Below are positions 39,534 through 50,367 of a stretch of 64,000 nt of DNA, one piece after another; position 1 is the stretch's first letter; each line of letters opens with the position of its first letter. The notes under the pieces were generated by a model. It was not told where the DNA came from, did no database searches, and saw nothing but the letters and a program-made list of their open reading frames with translations. A program made the translations under genes and the position numbers. Where the stretch lies: the NCBI RefSeq assembly GCF_000484635.1, contig NZ_AXVM01000001.1, forward strand, positions 620,001-684,000, written 5' to 3'. This DNA comes from Comamonas badia DSM 17552 (GTDB taxonomy: Bacteria; Pseudomonadota; Gammaproteobacteria; Burkholderiales; Burkholderiaceae_C).

Positions 39534-42179
39534 ATGCATCGCTGCAAACCCACTCTCCTGGCCGCCGCGGCCGCCCTGTCGATGGGGCTGTACGCCTCCA
39601 ATGCAAGCGCGCTGGCGCTCGGCCGGGTCACCGTGCAGTCTGCACTTGGCGAACCCTTGCGTGCCGAAATCGCCTTGCCCCAGGTCAGTGCGGTCGAGGC
39701 GGATTCGCTGAACGTCACCATCGCCAGTCCCGACGTTTTCCGCGCGCAGGGCCTTGAATATTCGGCTGCGGTCAAGGGCATCCGGCTTGACCTCAGGCGC
39801 GAGGCCAACGGCAAGATGGTGCTGCGCCTGAGCAGCAACCAGACCATCACCGATCCCTTCATCGACCTCGTCGTGGACGCGGCCTGGAATGCCGGCCACA
39901 TCGTGCGCAGCTACACCATGCTGTTCGATCCGCCAGGGCTGCGCAGCGCGCCGGCGCCGATCGCGCCACTCGCACCGCAGGCGGATACGCCCACGCGCGG
40001 CAGCGCATCGGCCGCTCCCGTGCGCACGCCCCAGGTGGCCGCTGCGCCTGCGCCAGCTCCGGCCAGCGCACCGGCCTTGGCACGCAAGATTGAAGCAAGC
40101 CCCGGCGAAGTCAAGGTGCGCTCCGGCGACACCGCCGGCGCCATCGCCAGCGCGCACCGCCCCAGCGGCATTTCGCTCGACCAGATGCTGGTCGCCCTGG
40201 TGCGCGCCAACCCCCAGGCCTTCATCGATGGCAACGTCAATCGCCTGCGTGCCGGCAGTGTGTTGCAGATACCGGACCAGGCGAGCGCCGAGGCGACACC
40301 CGCCGCCGAAGCCCGCAAGATCGTTGCCGCCCAGAGCCGCGACTTCAATGCCTTCCGGCACCGCCTCGCCGGCGCAGCGCCCGCAGCAGGCGTGGAAGCC
40401 GCATCGCGCGCCAGCAGCGGCAAGGTGCAGACCCAGGTGGCTGAATCCAGGCCCGAAGCCGCCAGCGCCGACAAGCTGACCCTGAGCAAGGGCGGTGCCG
40501 CCGGCGAAAAGGCCGATGCCGAGACCGCGCAAACCAAGCAGGCAGACCAGGCATCGGCCCGCATGGCGGAACTGTCCAAGAACATTTCCGAGCTCAAGGC
40601 CTTGAGCGATGGCGCAACCGACGCCAAGGCAGCGCCCGCGGCGCAGCCCGCGCCAGGCGAGGCCGCAAAACCCGGAGTGGAAATGGCAGCGCCCGCGGCA
40701 CCGGCCACCGATGCGACTCCGGCGCCGCGGACCCAGGAAAGCGCAACACCCGCCGCACCGCCGGCGGCGGAACCTCCTGCGCCGGCTGCAGCCCCCGAGC
40801 CGGAACCTGCCGCCGCAGCCAAGGCGCCCGCCGAGGAGCCGCCCAAGCCTGCCCCCGCTGTTTCCGCGCCGGCGCCGGAACCGCAGGAAGAGCCCGGGTT
40901 GCTCGCCTCGCTCACGGAAAGCCCAATGGCGGCTGGCGGCGCTCTGGCCCTGGTACTGCTCCTGCTCGGCTGGGGCGGCTACCGCTGGCAGCAGGGGCGG
41001 CGCAAAACGGAGAGCCCGGAAACCACTTTTGCCAGCGAGGCGGACCACCCCGATTCCTTCTTCGCCGAAAGTGGCGGCCAGGAAGTGGACACGACGAGCA
41101 GCGATCTGACGACCGGTTCCACCTCCACGCTGTATTCGCCCAGCCAGCTTGACCAGACGGGCGATGTCGATCCGATTGCCGAGGCCGATGTCTACCTTGC
41201 GTATGGCAAGGACCCGCAGGCCGAGGAAATCCTGAAGGAGGCATCCGTCCACCATCCGGAGAAAGCGGCCATCCCGGCCAAGCTGGCCGAGATTTATGCC
41301 AAACGCCAGGACCGCGCGGCGCTTGAAGGTGCGGCGCGGCAAGTGCACGCACTCGCCCACGGCGAAGGGCCAGATTGGGAGCGGGTGCGGGAGCTGGGGC
41401 ACAGCATCGACCCGGAGAACCCGTTCTACCAGACCAGCGCGCCGCAGCCCGATGCCTTGGCGTTCATTCCACCGGCAGCCGAGCCGGCCGCCGATGCGGC
41501 CGCGCTGCCCGAAATTCCCGCCGTGCCGATGGCCGAGGCTGCGCAGACGGGCGCGGCCGACTCCGTGCTTCCGTCAATCGACCTGGATCTGGACCTCGCC
41601 CCCTCCGCTCACACGGCGTCCGCGGACACGGCGCACGCTGCATCGGCGAGCGCGTTCACCGCGGCGGCTGTCAGTGCCGCACAGCAGGCGCTGGAAGTGC
41701 CGGCTGAGCCCGACAGCGGCATCGGCGGCCTGACATTGCCCGCTGCGCTGACGGAGACCATGCCTTCCGCGGCACACCTGCCTGAAACCATGGGGGAACC
41801 ACTGGAGTTCCCTACCGAAGGTCTTGCGTTGGCGGATTCCGGCCCCATGCCGCTGTCGCCCAAGGAGATGGCCCCGACCGAACCTGCCCCGCTCGAATTC
41901 GACTTCGGCGGGCTCTCTCTGGACCTGGACCGTCCTTCCGCCGCAGCGCCCCACACGCCTGCCGCCGTGGATCTGCCTTCGCTGCCCGAACTGCCGTCCG
42001 AGGCCGCGGCAGATGCCCCGCTGCCCGATGACCCGCTGTCCACCAAGCTGGCGCTGGCCGAGGAGTTCAAGACCATTGGCGACAGCGAAGGGGCCCGCGC
42101 GCTGATCGAAGAAGTGCTCGCGGAAGCATCCGGCGAGGTCAAGGCCCAAGCCGAGCGTCTGCTGGGAACGCTGGGCTGA
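39534..42179 (+). CDS. fimV: FimV/HubP-type polar assembly protein
   Basis: An 881-residue bitopic protein of the FimV/TspA/HubP family, which organises type IV pilus machinery and cell-pole proteins. A signal sequence (residues 1-25, ending ASNASA) leads into the FimV N-terminal domain, beginning [21 protein letters not shown] LysM-like segment follows ([14 protein letters not shown]), so peptidoglycan binding is likely. Then come a coiled-coil-like stretch and a long Ala/Pro/Glu-rich region, a single transmembrane helix at about 463-482 ([18 protein letters not shown]), and an acidic cytoplasmic tail with a TPR-like part near 545-610. The C-terminal FimV motif ([20 protein letters not shown]) lies at about 840-860. 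The proline-rich region is low complexity. Confidence 0.93.
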   Translation: MHRCKPTLLAAAAALSMGLYASNASALALGRVTVQSALGEPLRAEIALPQVSAVEADSLNVTIASPDVFRAQGLEYSAAVKGIRLDLRREANGKMVLRLSSNQTITDPFIDLVVDAAWNAGHIVRSYTMLFDPPGLRSAPAPIAPLAPQADTPTRGSASAAPVRTPQVAAAPAPAPASAPALARKIEASPGEVKVRSGDTAGAIASAHRPSGISLDQMLVALVRANPQAFIDGNVNRLRAGSVLQIPDQASAEATPAAEARKIVAAQSRDFNAFRHRLAGAAPAAGVEAASRASSGKVQTQVAESRPEAASADKLTLSKGGAAGEKADAETAQTKQADQASARMAELSKNISELKALSDGATDAKAAPAAQPAPGEAAKPGVEMAAPAAPATDATPAPRTQESATPAAPPAAEPPAPAAAPEPEPAAAAKAPAEEPPKPAPAVSAPAPEPQEEPGLLASLTESPMAAGGALALVLLLLGWGGYRWQQGRRKTESPETTFASEADHPDSFFAESGGQEVDTTSSDLTTGSTSTLYSPSQLDQTGDVDPIAEADVYLAYGKDPQAEEILKEASVHHPEKAAIPAKLAEIYAKRQDRAALEGAARQVHALAHGEGPDWERVRELGHSIDPENPFYQTSAPQPDALAFIPPAAEPAADAAALPEIPAVPMAEAAQTGAADSVLPSIDLDLDLAPSAHTASADTAHAASASAFTAAAVSAAQQALEVPAEPDSGIGGLTLPAALTETMPSAAHLPETMGEPLEFPTEGLALADSGPMPLSPKEMAPTEPAPLEFDFGGLSLDLDRPSAAAPHTPAAVDLPSLPELPSEAAADAPLPDDPLSTKLALAEEFKTIGDSEGARALIEEVLAEASGEVKAQAERLLGTLG

Positions 42180-42192
42180 ACCCCTTTGGCCC

Positions 42193-42227
42193 AAGCCCGG
42201 ATGCGGCCAAGGCCGCATCCGGGCTTT
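42193..42227 (+). terminator. Perfect long hairpin after fimV
   Basis: AAGCCCGGATGCGGCC pairs perfectly with GGCCGCATCCGGGCTT around a two-base AA (effective loop slightly larger). Only three T residues follow, so termination may be partial; truA starts 35 bp later. Confidence 0.75.
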
Positions 42228-42261
42228 GCCATTTGATCCCACCGTTCTCTGCAAGGATTCC

Positions 42262-43086
42262 ATGCGCATCGCCCTTGGTGTGAGCTACAACGGCCAGCCT
42301 TGGCGCGGCTGGCAAAGCCAACCTTCGAGGCAGACGGTGCAGGACGCGCTGGAAGCAGCGCTGGAGCGCTTTGCCACGGCTCCCATCCGCACCGTCTGCG
42401 CCGGACGCACGGATGCGGGCGTGCACGGCCTGATGCAGGTCGTTCACTTTGATACCGCCATCGACAGGCCGGAATTCTCCTGGGTGCGCGGCCCGAACAG
42501 CTTTTTGCCACCCGGCATCGCCGTGCAATGGGCGCGGCGCGTGCCCGATGAATTCCACTCGCGCGCCTGCGCCACGGCACGCCGCTACGCCTACGTGCTG
42601 CTGCAATCGCCGGTACGCCCCAGCATCGAGGCAGGGCGCGCCGGCTGGGTATTCCAGGCGCTGGATCAGACCGCCATGCGCGAGGCCGCGGCGCACCTGA
42701 TCGGCGAGCACGACTTCACCTCGTTTCGCGCCGCCGAATGCCAGGCGAAGAGCCCAGTCAAACATCTCGCCCACATCGCCATCACGCGCCGTGGAGCCTT
42801 CCAGCCACCGCCCGCGGGCAGCGAAGGCTGTCCCACCGGCTACTGGCGTTTCGAATTCGAAGGCAATGCCTTCCTGCACCACATGATCCGCAACATCATG
42901 GGCTGCCTCGTCGCCGTCGGGCAGGGAGTCAGGCCCAGCGGCTGGATGCGCGAAGTGCTCGAAGCGCGCTCGCGCAGCAAGGCGGCGCCGACCTTCATGG
43001 CCGACGGCCTGTACTTCCTCGGACCGCGCTACGACCCGGCCTGGGGTCTGCCGGAGCGCAGCGCTGCGTATGATTGGCTGCCATGA
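42262..43086 (+). CDS. truA: tRNA pseudouridine synthase A
   Basis: A 274-residue enzyme forming pseudouridine at tRNA positions 38-40. It starts [20 protein letters not shown]. The catalytic aspartate lies in [35 protein letters not shown] and [20 protein letters not shown] are characteristic. The start at 42262 matches the family; the frame from 42226 adds 12 residues read from the terminator region. Its stop overlaps the trpF start (ATGA), so the two are translationally coupled. Confidence 0.96.
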   Translation: MRIALGVSYNGQPWRGWQSQPSRQTVQDALEAALERFATAPIRTVCAGRTDAGVHGLMQVVHFDTAIDRPEFSWVRGPNSFLPPGIAVQWARRVPDEFHSRACATARRYAYVLLQSPVRPSIEAGRAGWVFQALDQTAMREAAAHLIGEHDFTSFRAAECQAKSPVKHLAHIAITRRGAFQPPPAGSEGCPTGYWRFEFEGNAFLHHMIRNIMGCLVAVGQGVRPSGWMREVLEARSRSKAAPTFMADGLYFLGPRYDPAWGLPERSAAYDWLP

Positions 43087-43793
43087 ACCAGCGCACCCGC
43101 ATCAAGGTCTGCGGCCTCACGCGCGAGCAGGATGTGGACGCGGCCGTCGCCAGCGGCGCGGACGCGATCGGCTTCGTGCTCTATCCGAAAAGCCGGCGTT
43201 ACGTGAGCCCCGAGCGCGCCGCAGCGCTGGCCCGGCGCCTGCCGCCGTTCGTGACGCCCGTACTGCTGTTCGTCAATGCAGAAACTATGGATGTGATAGC
43301 TGCTTGCACAGATGTGGCGGGCGCCACAGCCCAATTTCATGGAGATGAATCGCCCGAAGATTGCTGGCTCGCAAGCGACAGAGGCGCCATCCCCTTCATC
43401 CGCGCCGCGCGCATTCCACTGGGTGCTGCGGGGGCCCGGTTTGACCTCGTAGAATACGCCCACGATTACTCTCACGCCCGCGCCATCCTGCTCGACGCGC
43501 ATGTCGACGGCTATGGCGGGGGCGGCAAGACATTCCATTGGTCACTGCTGCCACCAAACGTCAATGCTCACCTCGTTTTGTCTGGTGGACTCACACCTGC
43601 AAACGTGGGCGATGGCATCAAGGAGGTACGGCCGCGTTGCACGACGCTGGCCGTTGATGTGAGCTCCGGCGTGGAACTGGATGCAGCGGACGGAACCACC
43701 GTCCACGGCACCAAGGACGCCGGCAAGATTGAACGCTTCATCGCCGCCGTGCGCGCGGCCGATGCAGTCCACACCCCTTTGATGAGACCATGA
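43083..43793 (+). CDS. trpF: Phosphoribosylanthranilate isomerase
   Basis: A 236-residue (beta/alpha)8 barrel that isomerises phosphoribosylanthranilate in tryptophan synthesis. It begins with [20 protein letters not shown] (catalytic cysteine in KVCG) and contains [46 protein letters not shown] (catalytic Asp position replaced by the local FHW segment) and [12 protein letters not shown] place the start at 43083, overlapping the truA stop (ATGA). The DNA coding [18 protein letters not shown] resembles the dispersed repeat family in reverse orientation although the protein length is normal. Its stop overlaps the trpB start. Confidence 0.95.
   Translation: MNQRTRIKVCGLTREQDVDAAVASGADAIGFVLYPKSRRYVSPERAAALARRLPPFVTPVLLFVNAETMDVIAACTDVAGATAQFHGDESPEDCWLASDRGAIPFIRAARIPLGAAGARFDLVEYAHDYSHARAILLDAHVDGYGGGGKTFHWSLLPPNVNAHLVLSGGLTPANVGDGIKEVRPRCTTLAVDVSSGVELDAADGTTVHGTKDAGKIERFIAAVRAADAVHTPLMRP
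43293..43338. repeat. Repeat-like sequence within trpF
   Basis: Read on the minus strand, this stretch gives TTGGGCTGTGGCGCCCGCCA, then CATCTGTGCAAGC, then AGCTATCACA, close to repeat copies A, B and D. It codes a poorly conserved strand-helix segment of TrpF with no change of expected length, so it may be chance or an old copy adapted to coding. Confidence 0.35.
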
Positions 43794-45043
43794 TCGACTA
43801 CCACCAACCCGACAGCCACGGCCATTTCGGCCCCTATGGCGGCACCTTCGCCAGCGAGACGCTGACGCACGCGATCGCCGAACTGCGCGATGCCTACGCG
43901 CACTACCAGCGCGACCCGGCGTTCATCGCCGAATTCCAGAGCGAGCTGGCGCACTATGTGGGCCGGCCCTCCCCGGTCTACCACGCGTCGCGCATGAGCC
44001 GCGAGTTGAAAGGCGCGCAGATCTACCTCAAGCGCGAAGACCTCAACCACACCGGCGCGCACAAGATCAACAACGTGATCGGCCAGGCCATGCTGGCCAA
44101 GCGCATGGGCAAGCCGCGCATCATCGCGGAGACCGGCGCCGGCCAGCACGGCGTGGCCACGGCCACCATCTGCGCGCGCTACGGCCTGGAGTGCGTGGTC
44201 TACATGGGCAGCGAGGACGTCAAGCGCCAGAGTCCCAACGTCTACCGCATGAAGCTGCTGGGCGCCACCGTGGTGCCGGTGGAATCGGGCAGCCGCACGC
44301 TCAAGGACGCGCTCAACGAAGCCATGCGCGACTGGGTGGCCAACGTGGACAACACCTTCTACATCATCGGCACCGTGGCCGGCCCCCACCCCTACCCGAT
44401 GATGGTGCGCGACTTTCAGAGCGTGATCGGCACCGAGTGCCTCACGCAGATGCCCGAGCTGCTGGGCAAGGACCGCCAGCCCGATGTGGTGGTCGCCTGC
44501 GTGGGCGGTGGCAGCAACGCGATGGGCATCTTCTACCCCTACATCCCCAATGAAAAGGTCAGGCTCATCGGCGTGGAAGCCGCCGGGCTGGGCCTGGATT
44601 CCGGCAAGCATTCGGCCAGCCTGGAGCGCGGCAGCCCCGGCGTGCTGCACGGCAACCGCACCTACATCCTGCAGGACGAGAACGGCCAGATCACCGAAAC
44701 GCACTCGATCAGCGCCGGGCTGGACTACCCCGGCGTCGGCCCCGAGCACGCCTGGCTGCAAGAGATTCACCGCGCCGAATATGTCGGCATCACCGACGAT
44801 GAAGCACTCGCCGCCTTCCACCACCTGTGCCGCACCGAGGGCATCATTCCTGCCCTCGAATCCAGCCACGCCGTGGCCTACGCCATGAAGCTGGCGCCTA
44901 CGCTGCCGCCCGAGCAATCCATCCTCGTGAACCTCTCGGGCCGGGGCGACAAGGACATAGGCACCGTGGCCGATCTGGCCGGCGCCCAGTTCCACGACCA
45001 GCCCAGCCAGGGCGGCCACCAGGTGAAGGGGGGCAAGCCATGA
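43790..45043 (+). CDS. trpB: Tryptophan synthase beta chain
   Basis: A 417-residue PLP enzyme condensing indole with serine. The PLP lysine is in [20 protein letters not shown], and [41 protein letters not shown] and [18 protein letters not shown] are all present. Its start overlaps the trpF stop (ATGA), and its own stop overlaps the trpA start. The trpF-trpB-trpA-accD order is standard for Burkholderiales. Confidence 0.98.
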   Translation: MIDYHQPDSHGHFGPYGGTFASETLTHAIAELRDAYAHYQRDPAFIAEFQSELAHYVGRPSPVYHASRMSRELKGAQIYLKREDLNHTGAHKINNVIGQAMLAKRMGKPRIIAETGAGQHGVATATICARYGLECVVYMGSEDVKRQSPNVYRMKLLGATVVPVESGSRTLKDALNEAMRDWVANVDNTFYIIGTVAGPHPYPMMVRDFQSVIGTECLTQMPELLGKDRQPDVVVACVGGGSNAMGIFYPYIPNEKVRLIGVEAAGLGLDSGKHSASLERGSPGVLHGNRTYILQDENGQITETHSISAGLDYPGVGPEHAWLQEIHRAEYVGITDDEALAAFHHLCRTEGIIPALESSHAVAYAMKLAPTLPPEQSILVNLSGRGDKDIGTVADLAGAQFHDQPSQGGHQVKGGKP

Positions 45044-45849
45044 GCCGTATCGCCGCCACCTTCGAGGCGCTGCTCGCCAAAGGCCGCAAGGCGCTGATTC
45101 CCTACGTGACGGCCGGTTTCCCCTTTGCCGACATCACCCCCGCGCTGATGCACGGCATGGTCGAGGCCGGGGCCGACGTGATCGAGCTGGGCGTGCCGTT
45201 TTCCGACCCCATGGCCGACGGTCCGGTGATCCAGAAGGCCGGTGAAAAGGCCTTGCAGTTGGGCATAGGCCTCACCGAGGTGCTGGAGATGGTGCGCGTC
45301 TTCCGCCAGCGCAACCAGACCACACCGGTGGTGCTCATGGGCTACGCCAATCCGGTCGAGCGCTACGCGCAGCGCCACGGCAGCGGCAGCTTTGCGCGCG
45401 ATGCCGGTGCGGCGGGCGTGGATGGCGTGCTGGTGGTGGATTACCCGCCCGAGGAATGCGAACAATTCGCCGTGGATCTGCGGGCGCACGGCATCGACCT
45501 GATCTTCCTGCTCGCGCCCACCTCCACGCCCGAGCGCATGCGGCAGGTGGCGCGCGTGGCCAGCGGCTATGTCTACTACGTCTCGCTCAAGGGCGTGACC
45601 GGCTCCGGCGCGCTCAACACCGATGCGGTGGCGGCGATGCTGCCGCGCATCCGCGAACACGTGAAAATTCCCGTCGGCGTGGGTTTCGGCATCCGCGATG
45701 CCGAAACCGCCAAGGCGATTGGCCGCGTCGCCGACGCGGTGGTCATTGGCAGCCGCATCATCACGCTCATCGAAGAGCAGCCGCACGAACGCGTCGTCGG
45801 CGTCACCATCGACTTCCTACGCCAGATCCGCAAGGCGCTGGACAGCTGA
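45040..45849 (+). CDS. trpA: Tryptophan synthase alpha chain
   Basis: A 269-residue barrel enzyme cleaving indole-3-glycerol phosphate to indole. Catalytic residues are in [20 protein letters not shown] (glutamate) and [14 protein letters not shown] (aspartate), and the phosphate site is in [12 protein letters not shown]. The start at 45040 ([12 protein letters not shown]) overlaps the trpB stop; a longer frame from 44827 lies within trpB and is rejected. accD begins 12 bp after the stop. Confidence 0.97.
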   Translation: MSRIAATFEALLAKGRKALIPYVTAGFPFADITPALMHGMVEAGADVIELGVPFSDPMADGPVIQKAGEKALQLGIGLTEVLEMVRVFRQRNQTTPVVLMGYANPVERYAQRHGSGSFARDAGAAGVDGVLVVDYPPEECEQFAVDLRAHGIDLIFLLAPTSTPERMRQVARVASGYVYYVSLKGVTGSGALNTDAVAAMLPRIREHVKIPVGVGFGIRDAETAKAIGRVADAVVIGSRIITLIEEQPHERVVGVTIDFLRQIRKALDS

Positions 45850-45861
45850 AAGGAACACCCC

Positions 45862-46734
45862 ATGTCCTGGCTGGAAAAACTTCTCCCCTCCAAGATTCAC
45901 CAGACCGACCCGGCCGAGCGCCGCCAGATGCCCGAGGGCCTCTGGGTCAAGTGCCCGAGCTGCGACACGGTGCTCTACAAGACCGATCTGGAGCACAACC
46001 AGAACGTCTGCCCGCACTGCGGCCACCACCACCGCATCGGCGCGCGCGCGCGGCTCAACGCGTTTCTCGACGGCGAAGGCCGCTACGAGATCGGGCAGGA
46101 AGTCCTTCCGGTCGACGCCCTCAAGTTCAAGGACAGCCGCAAATACCCCGAGCGCCTGAAAGAAGCGCTGGAAAACACCGGCGAAACCGACGCACTGATC
46201 GTCATGGGCGGCGCCGTCAAAAGCGTCAGTGTGGTGGTCGCCGCCTTTGAATTCGACTTCATGGGCGGCTCGATGGGCTCGGTTGTCGGCGAACGCTTCG
46301 CGCGCGGCGTGGAAAACGCCATCGAGCAGAAAGTGCCCTTCATCTGCTTCACCGCCACCGGCGGCGCGCGCATGCAGGAAGGCCTGCTCTCCCTCATGCA
46401 GATGGCCAAAACCAACGCCGCCCTGACGCGCCTGGCCAAGAAAGGCCTGCCCTACATCAGCGTGCTCACCGATCCGACCATGGGCGGCGTCTCGGCCGGT
46501 TTTGCGTTCATGGGCGACATCGTGATCGCCGAACCGGGCGCGCTGATCGGCTTTGCCGGCCCGCGCGTGATCGAATCCACCGTGCGCGTGACGCTGCCCG
46601 AAGGCTTTCAGCGCGCCGAATTCCTGCAGACCAAGGGCGCGGTGGACATGATCGTGGACCGGCGCGAGCTGCGCGACACCGTGGCCAGGAACCTCGCCAT
46701 GCTGCAGCGCCTGCCAGCGGATGCCATTGCTTGA
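45862..46734 (+). CDS. accD: Acetyl-CoA carboxylase carboxyltransferase subunit beta
   Basis: A 290-residue subunit of the carboxyltransferase that, with AccA, makes malonyl-CoA for fatty-acid synthesis. The N-terminal zinc ribbon uses C31, C34, C50 and C53 (KCPSCDTVL...CPHCGHH). The crotonase-fold domain contains [36 protein letters not shown] and [33 protein letters not shown] ribosome-binding site precedes the ATG. Repeat copy C begins 2 bp after the stop codon. Confidence 0.98.
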   Translation: MSWLEKLLPSKIHQTDPAERRQMPEGLWVKCPSCDTVLYKTDLEHNQNVCPHCGHHHRIGARARLNAFLDGEGRYEIGQEVLPVDALKFKDSRKYPERLKEALENTGETDALIVMGGAVKSVSVVVAAFEFDFMGGSMGSVVGERFARGVENAIEQKVPFICFTATGGARMQEGLLSLMQMAKTNAALTRLAKKGLPYISVLTDPTMGGVSAGFAFMGDIVIAEPGALIGFAGPRVIESTVRVTLPEGFQRAEFLQTKGAVDMIVDRRELRDTVARNLAMLQRLPADAIA

Positions 46735-46735
46735 A

Positions 46736-46783
46736 TTTGATAGCTTGCAGCGCTTATCCAATATGGGTTTAAACGCTATTTGA
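46736..46783. repeat. Dispersed hairpin repeat, intergenic copy C
   Basis: Immediately after the accD stop: TTTGATAGCTTGCAGCGC, then TTATCCAATATGGG, then TTTAAACGCTATTTGA. It is in reverse orientation relative to copy B. It nearly fills the convergent accD-yggT spacer. Confidence 0.75.
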
Positions 46784-46791
46784 CCACTAAT

Positions 46792-47334
46792 TCAAAATAG
46801 CGCGCCACGCTGCAGATTGCCCAGCACGATCAGGCAGACCTGCAGCAGCACCAGCACGATCAGCGGCGAAAGATCCACGCCGCCCATCGCCGGCAGCAGG
46901 CGGCGTACGGGCGCCAGCAGGGGCTCGGCCAGCAGCGCCAGCAGGCCGGCGATACTTGAGCGGGTGGGCACCCAGGAAAGCACCGCGTGCAGGATGACCA
47001 GCAGCATCAGCCCCCAGACCGCCACCCGCACCGTTCCGAACACCACCAGCCACGGCAGCAGGGAAAGGCCGCTGCCCAGCAGCAGCATCAGCGCCAGATA
47101 CTGCGCCAGTTGCGCCAGCACGGCACCGACCAGGCAGGCCGCATCCCAGCCGCCCAGCGCGGGCACCAGCTTGCGCAGCGGCAGCACCAGCCAATCGCTG
47201 AACACAAACACCATCTGCCCCATGGGGTTGCCGAACGGTACACGCCGGCGCTGCATGTACAGGCGCAGCAGGCAGGCGCCGGTGATCAGGCCGCCCGCGA
47301 CATTCAGCAGGAAGGAAGCAATTTCGTAGAGCAT
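46792..47334 (-). CDS. YggT family membrane protein
   Basis: A 180-residue integral membrane protein with a duplicated YggT unit: an N-terminal half with SFLLNVAGGLITGACLLRLY and NPMGQMVFVFSDWLVLPLRK, and a C-terminal half with VILHAVLSWVPTRSSI and EPLLAPVRRLLPAMGGVDLS. Four to five hydrophobic helices are evident. The family is linked to osmotic tolerance and cell-division or photosystem organisation in various organisms, but its function here is unknown. It is divergent from the Lon-domain gene, with an inverted repeat between them. Confidence 0.92.
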   Translation of the reverse strand: MLYEIASFLLNVAGGLITGACLLRLYMQRRRVPFGNPMGQMVFVFSDWLVLPLRKLVPALGGWDAACLVGAVLAQLAQYLALMLLLGSGLSLLPWLVVFGTVRVAVWGLMLLVILHAVLSWVPTRSSIAGLLALLAEPLLAPVRRLLPAMGGVDLSPLIVLVLLQVCLIVLGNLQRGALF

Positions 47335-47362
47335 GCAGGCATTCGTCTCGCAATATTGGCGC

Positions 47363-47408
47363 GATGATCCCAGATTTCCACGAGCGTCTTCTGGAATCTG
47401 GGATCATC
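47363..47408. promoter_or_regulatory. Long inverted repeat between yggT and the Lon-domain gene
   Basis: GATGATCCCAGATTTCCA (47363-47380) and TGGAATCTGGGATCATC (47392-47408) are complementary over 17 bp with a single extra T on the left, around an 11-base loop. It lies in the divergent spacer and overlaps the first possible ATG (47364) of the Lon-domain frame, which argues that translation starts later. Possible roles are a dyad for a regulator of both genes or a 5' hairpin. No T-tract follows. Confidence 0.7.
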
Positions 47409-47417
47409 GTGCCCACC

Positions 47418-48038
47418 ATGATGACTGACCTGCCGCTGTTTCCGCTCGCCACCGTGCTCTTCCCGGGAGGCTTGCTCACTCTGCAGGTCTTCGAGGTGCG
47501 CTACCTGGACATGATCGGCGCCTGCCAGGCAAGCGACCGTCCGTTTGGCGTGGTGGCCCTGGCGAGCGGCCACGAGGTGCGCAGAGCAGGCGCCGCCCCC
47601 GAGCAGCTGTGCGAGGTCGGCACGCTGGCGGCCATAGAGCACTGCGAGCGCCCCCAGCCCGGGCTGATGCTGCTGAGCTGCCGTGGCGTGCAGCGCTTTC
47701 GCCTGCACCAGCCGCACTGCCTGCCACACGGCCTGTGGCAGGCCAGCGCCGAATTGCTGGCCGATGACGCCCGCATCGCCATCCCCGCAGATCTGCGGCA
47801 CACCAGCGACCGCCTGCGGCAGGTGTTGCATGAAATCCGCCAGCGCCATCCCGGTGTTGCCGAGCCCACCGAGGCCCAGCTGGCCGATTGCGGCTGGGTG
47901 GCCAACCGCTGGTGCGAGCTGATCCCCACCCAGCTCGCCACCAAGCAGCAGCTGATGTCGCTGCAGAGCCCGTTGCTGCGCCTCGAGTTGGTGACCGACC
48001 TCCTGGACAGCCTCCGGCCTGAACCAGGCAACTCTTAG
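47418..48038 (+). CDS. Lon-protease substrate-binding-domain protein
   Basis: A 206-residue protein consisting of the Lon N-terminal (LAN/substrate-binding) domain without ATPase or protease parts. DLPLFPLATVLFPGGLLTLQ and VFEVRYLDMIGACQASD are the signature opening. Such stand-alone proteins are common in proteobacteria, and their role is uncertain. I start it at 47418 (MMTDLPLFPL), because the upstream in-frame ATG at 47364 sits inside a long hairpin and the intervening residues are not family-like; 47421 is equally possible. The stop codon overlaps a TAGAAT hexamer that may serve lysS. Confidence 0.88.
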   Translation: MMTDLPLFPLATVLFPGGLLTLQVFEVRYLDMIGACQASDRPFGVVALASGHEVRRAGAAPEQLCEVGTLAAIEHCERPQPGLMLLSCRGVQRFRLHQPHCLPHGLWQASAELLADDARIAIPADLRHTSDRLRQVLHEIRQRHPGVAEPTEAQLADCGWVANRWCELIPTQLATKQQLMSLQSPLLRLELVTDLLDSLRPEPGNS

Positions 48039-48086
48039 AATCGCGGGTTCCCTTCGCGCAGCCCACCAACGAGCGCCCCACCCGCC

Positions 48087-49634
<1,548 letters not shown>

Positions 49635-49635
49635 C

Positions 49636-50241
49636 GTGCTGTTGCGCCTGAAGGCCTGGCTGCCGCCCTGGATGCACGACTGGCTGGACGTCATCGTTCC
49701 GGCCCTGCAGATCCTGCTGATCGTGGCGGTGGCGCTCGTGCTGCACCACCTGCTGCGGCGGTTGATCCTGCGCGCCAGCGACCACTACCAGTTCCCGCAC
49801 GAGCTGCTCAGGCCGATCAATGCAATCGTGCGCGTGCTGGTGCTGGGCGGCGCGCTGCTGCTGGTGCTGGAGCGCCTGGGCGTATCCGCCAGCGTGCTGT
49901 GGACGGCATTCACCAGCTTCGCCGCCGTGGGCGCGATAGCGTTCTTTGCCGCGTGGAGCGTGCTCTCCAACATTTTTTGCGCCTTCCTGATCTTCATGGT
50001 CGGCCCGTTTCGCGTCGGCGACCACATCGAGCTGCTCGACACCAACACCGAAAAACCCGGCCCCACCGGCCAGGTGGTCGGCATCAACCTGCTCTACACC
50101 ACACTGATCGATGCCAGCGATCCTGGGCAGCGGCGCCAGCTGCAGATACCCAATGCACTGATCTTCCAGCGCGTACTGCGCCGCTGGCAGCCAGCCGGCT
50201 CCGCAACGCCGCCAGCCCCTTTACCAGAAAAATCGCCCTGA
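49636..50241 (+). CDS. Small MscS-type mechanosensitive channel protein
   Basis: A 201-residue MscS-family membrane protein. Three hydrophobic segments precede the pore-lining and beta-domain region, of which WTAFTSFAAVGAIAFFAAWS, LSNIFCAFLIFMVGPFRVGD and the QLQIPNALIFQRVLRRW strand are recognisable. It is shorter than canonical MscS (about 286 residues) because the C-terminal alpha/beta vestibule domain is largely missing. The GTG start lies 1 bp after the lysS stop, so the genes are probably co-transcribed. Ends in a proline-rich tail. Confidence 0.85.
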   Translation: MLLRLKAWLPPWMHDWLDVIVPALQILLIVAVALVLHHLLRRLILRASDHYQFPHELLRPINAIVRVLVLGGALLLVLERLGVSASVLWTAFTSFAAVGAIAFFAAWSVLSNIFCAFLIFMVGPFRVGDHIELLDTNTEKPGPTGQVVGINLLYTTLIDASDPGQRRQLQIPNALIFQRVLRRWQPAGSATPPAPLPEKSP

Positions 50242-50260
50242 AAATCCCTTGCAGACTCAG

Positions 50261-50296
50261 GTTTACCCCGTTGCCAAACGCTGTCAAACGGGTAAC
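50261..50296. promoter_or_regulatory. Inverted repeat upstream of livK
   Basis: GTTTACCCCGTT (50261-50272) and AACGGGTAAC (50287-50296) are complementary apart from one bulged base, about 70 bp before the livK start. The site could be an operator or part of the leader. No regulator gene is adjacent, so its role is open. Confidence 0.4.
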
Positions 50297-50367
50297 CTTG
50301 CTCCTCTCGCAGGCGCTTACCGGCGCCGCAGAGGTTTTTCATTCCTATCCACTTGAAAAGAGACTGT

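Noticed and set aside
43293-43338. A repeat insertion disrupting trpF
   Set aside because: The spacing between conserved TrpF motifs is normal and the frame is intact, so the gene is treated as functional.
47364-47417. An N-terminal extension of the Lon-domain protein from the ATG at 47364
   Set aside because: The start lies in a 17-bp inverted repeat and the added residues do not resemble the family; 47418 or 47421 begins where homology begins.
49636-50241. Calling the small MscS gene a truncated pseudogene
   Set aside because: Short MscS-like proteins lacking the full C-terminal vestibule domain exist, and the frame is clean and tightly coupled to lysS.
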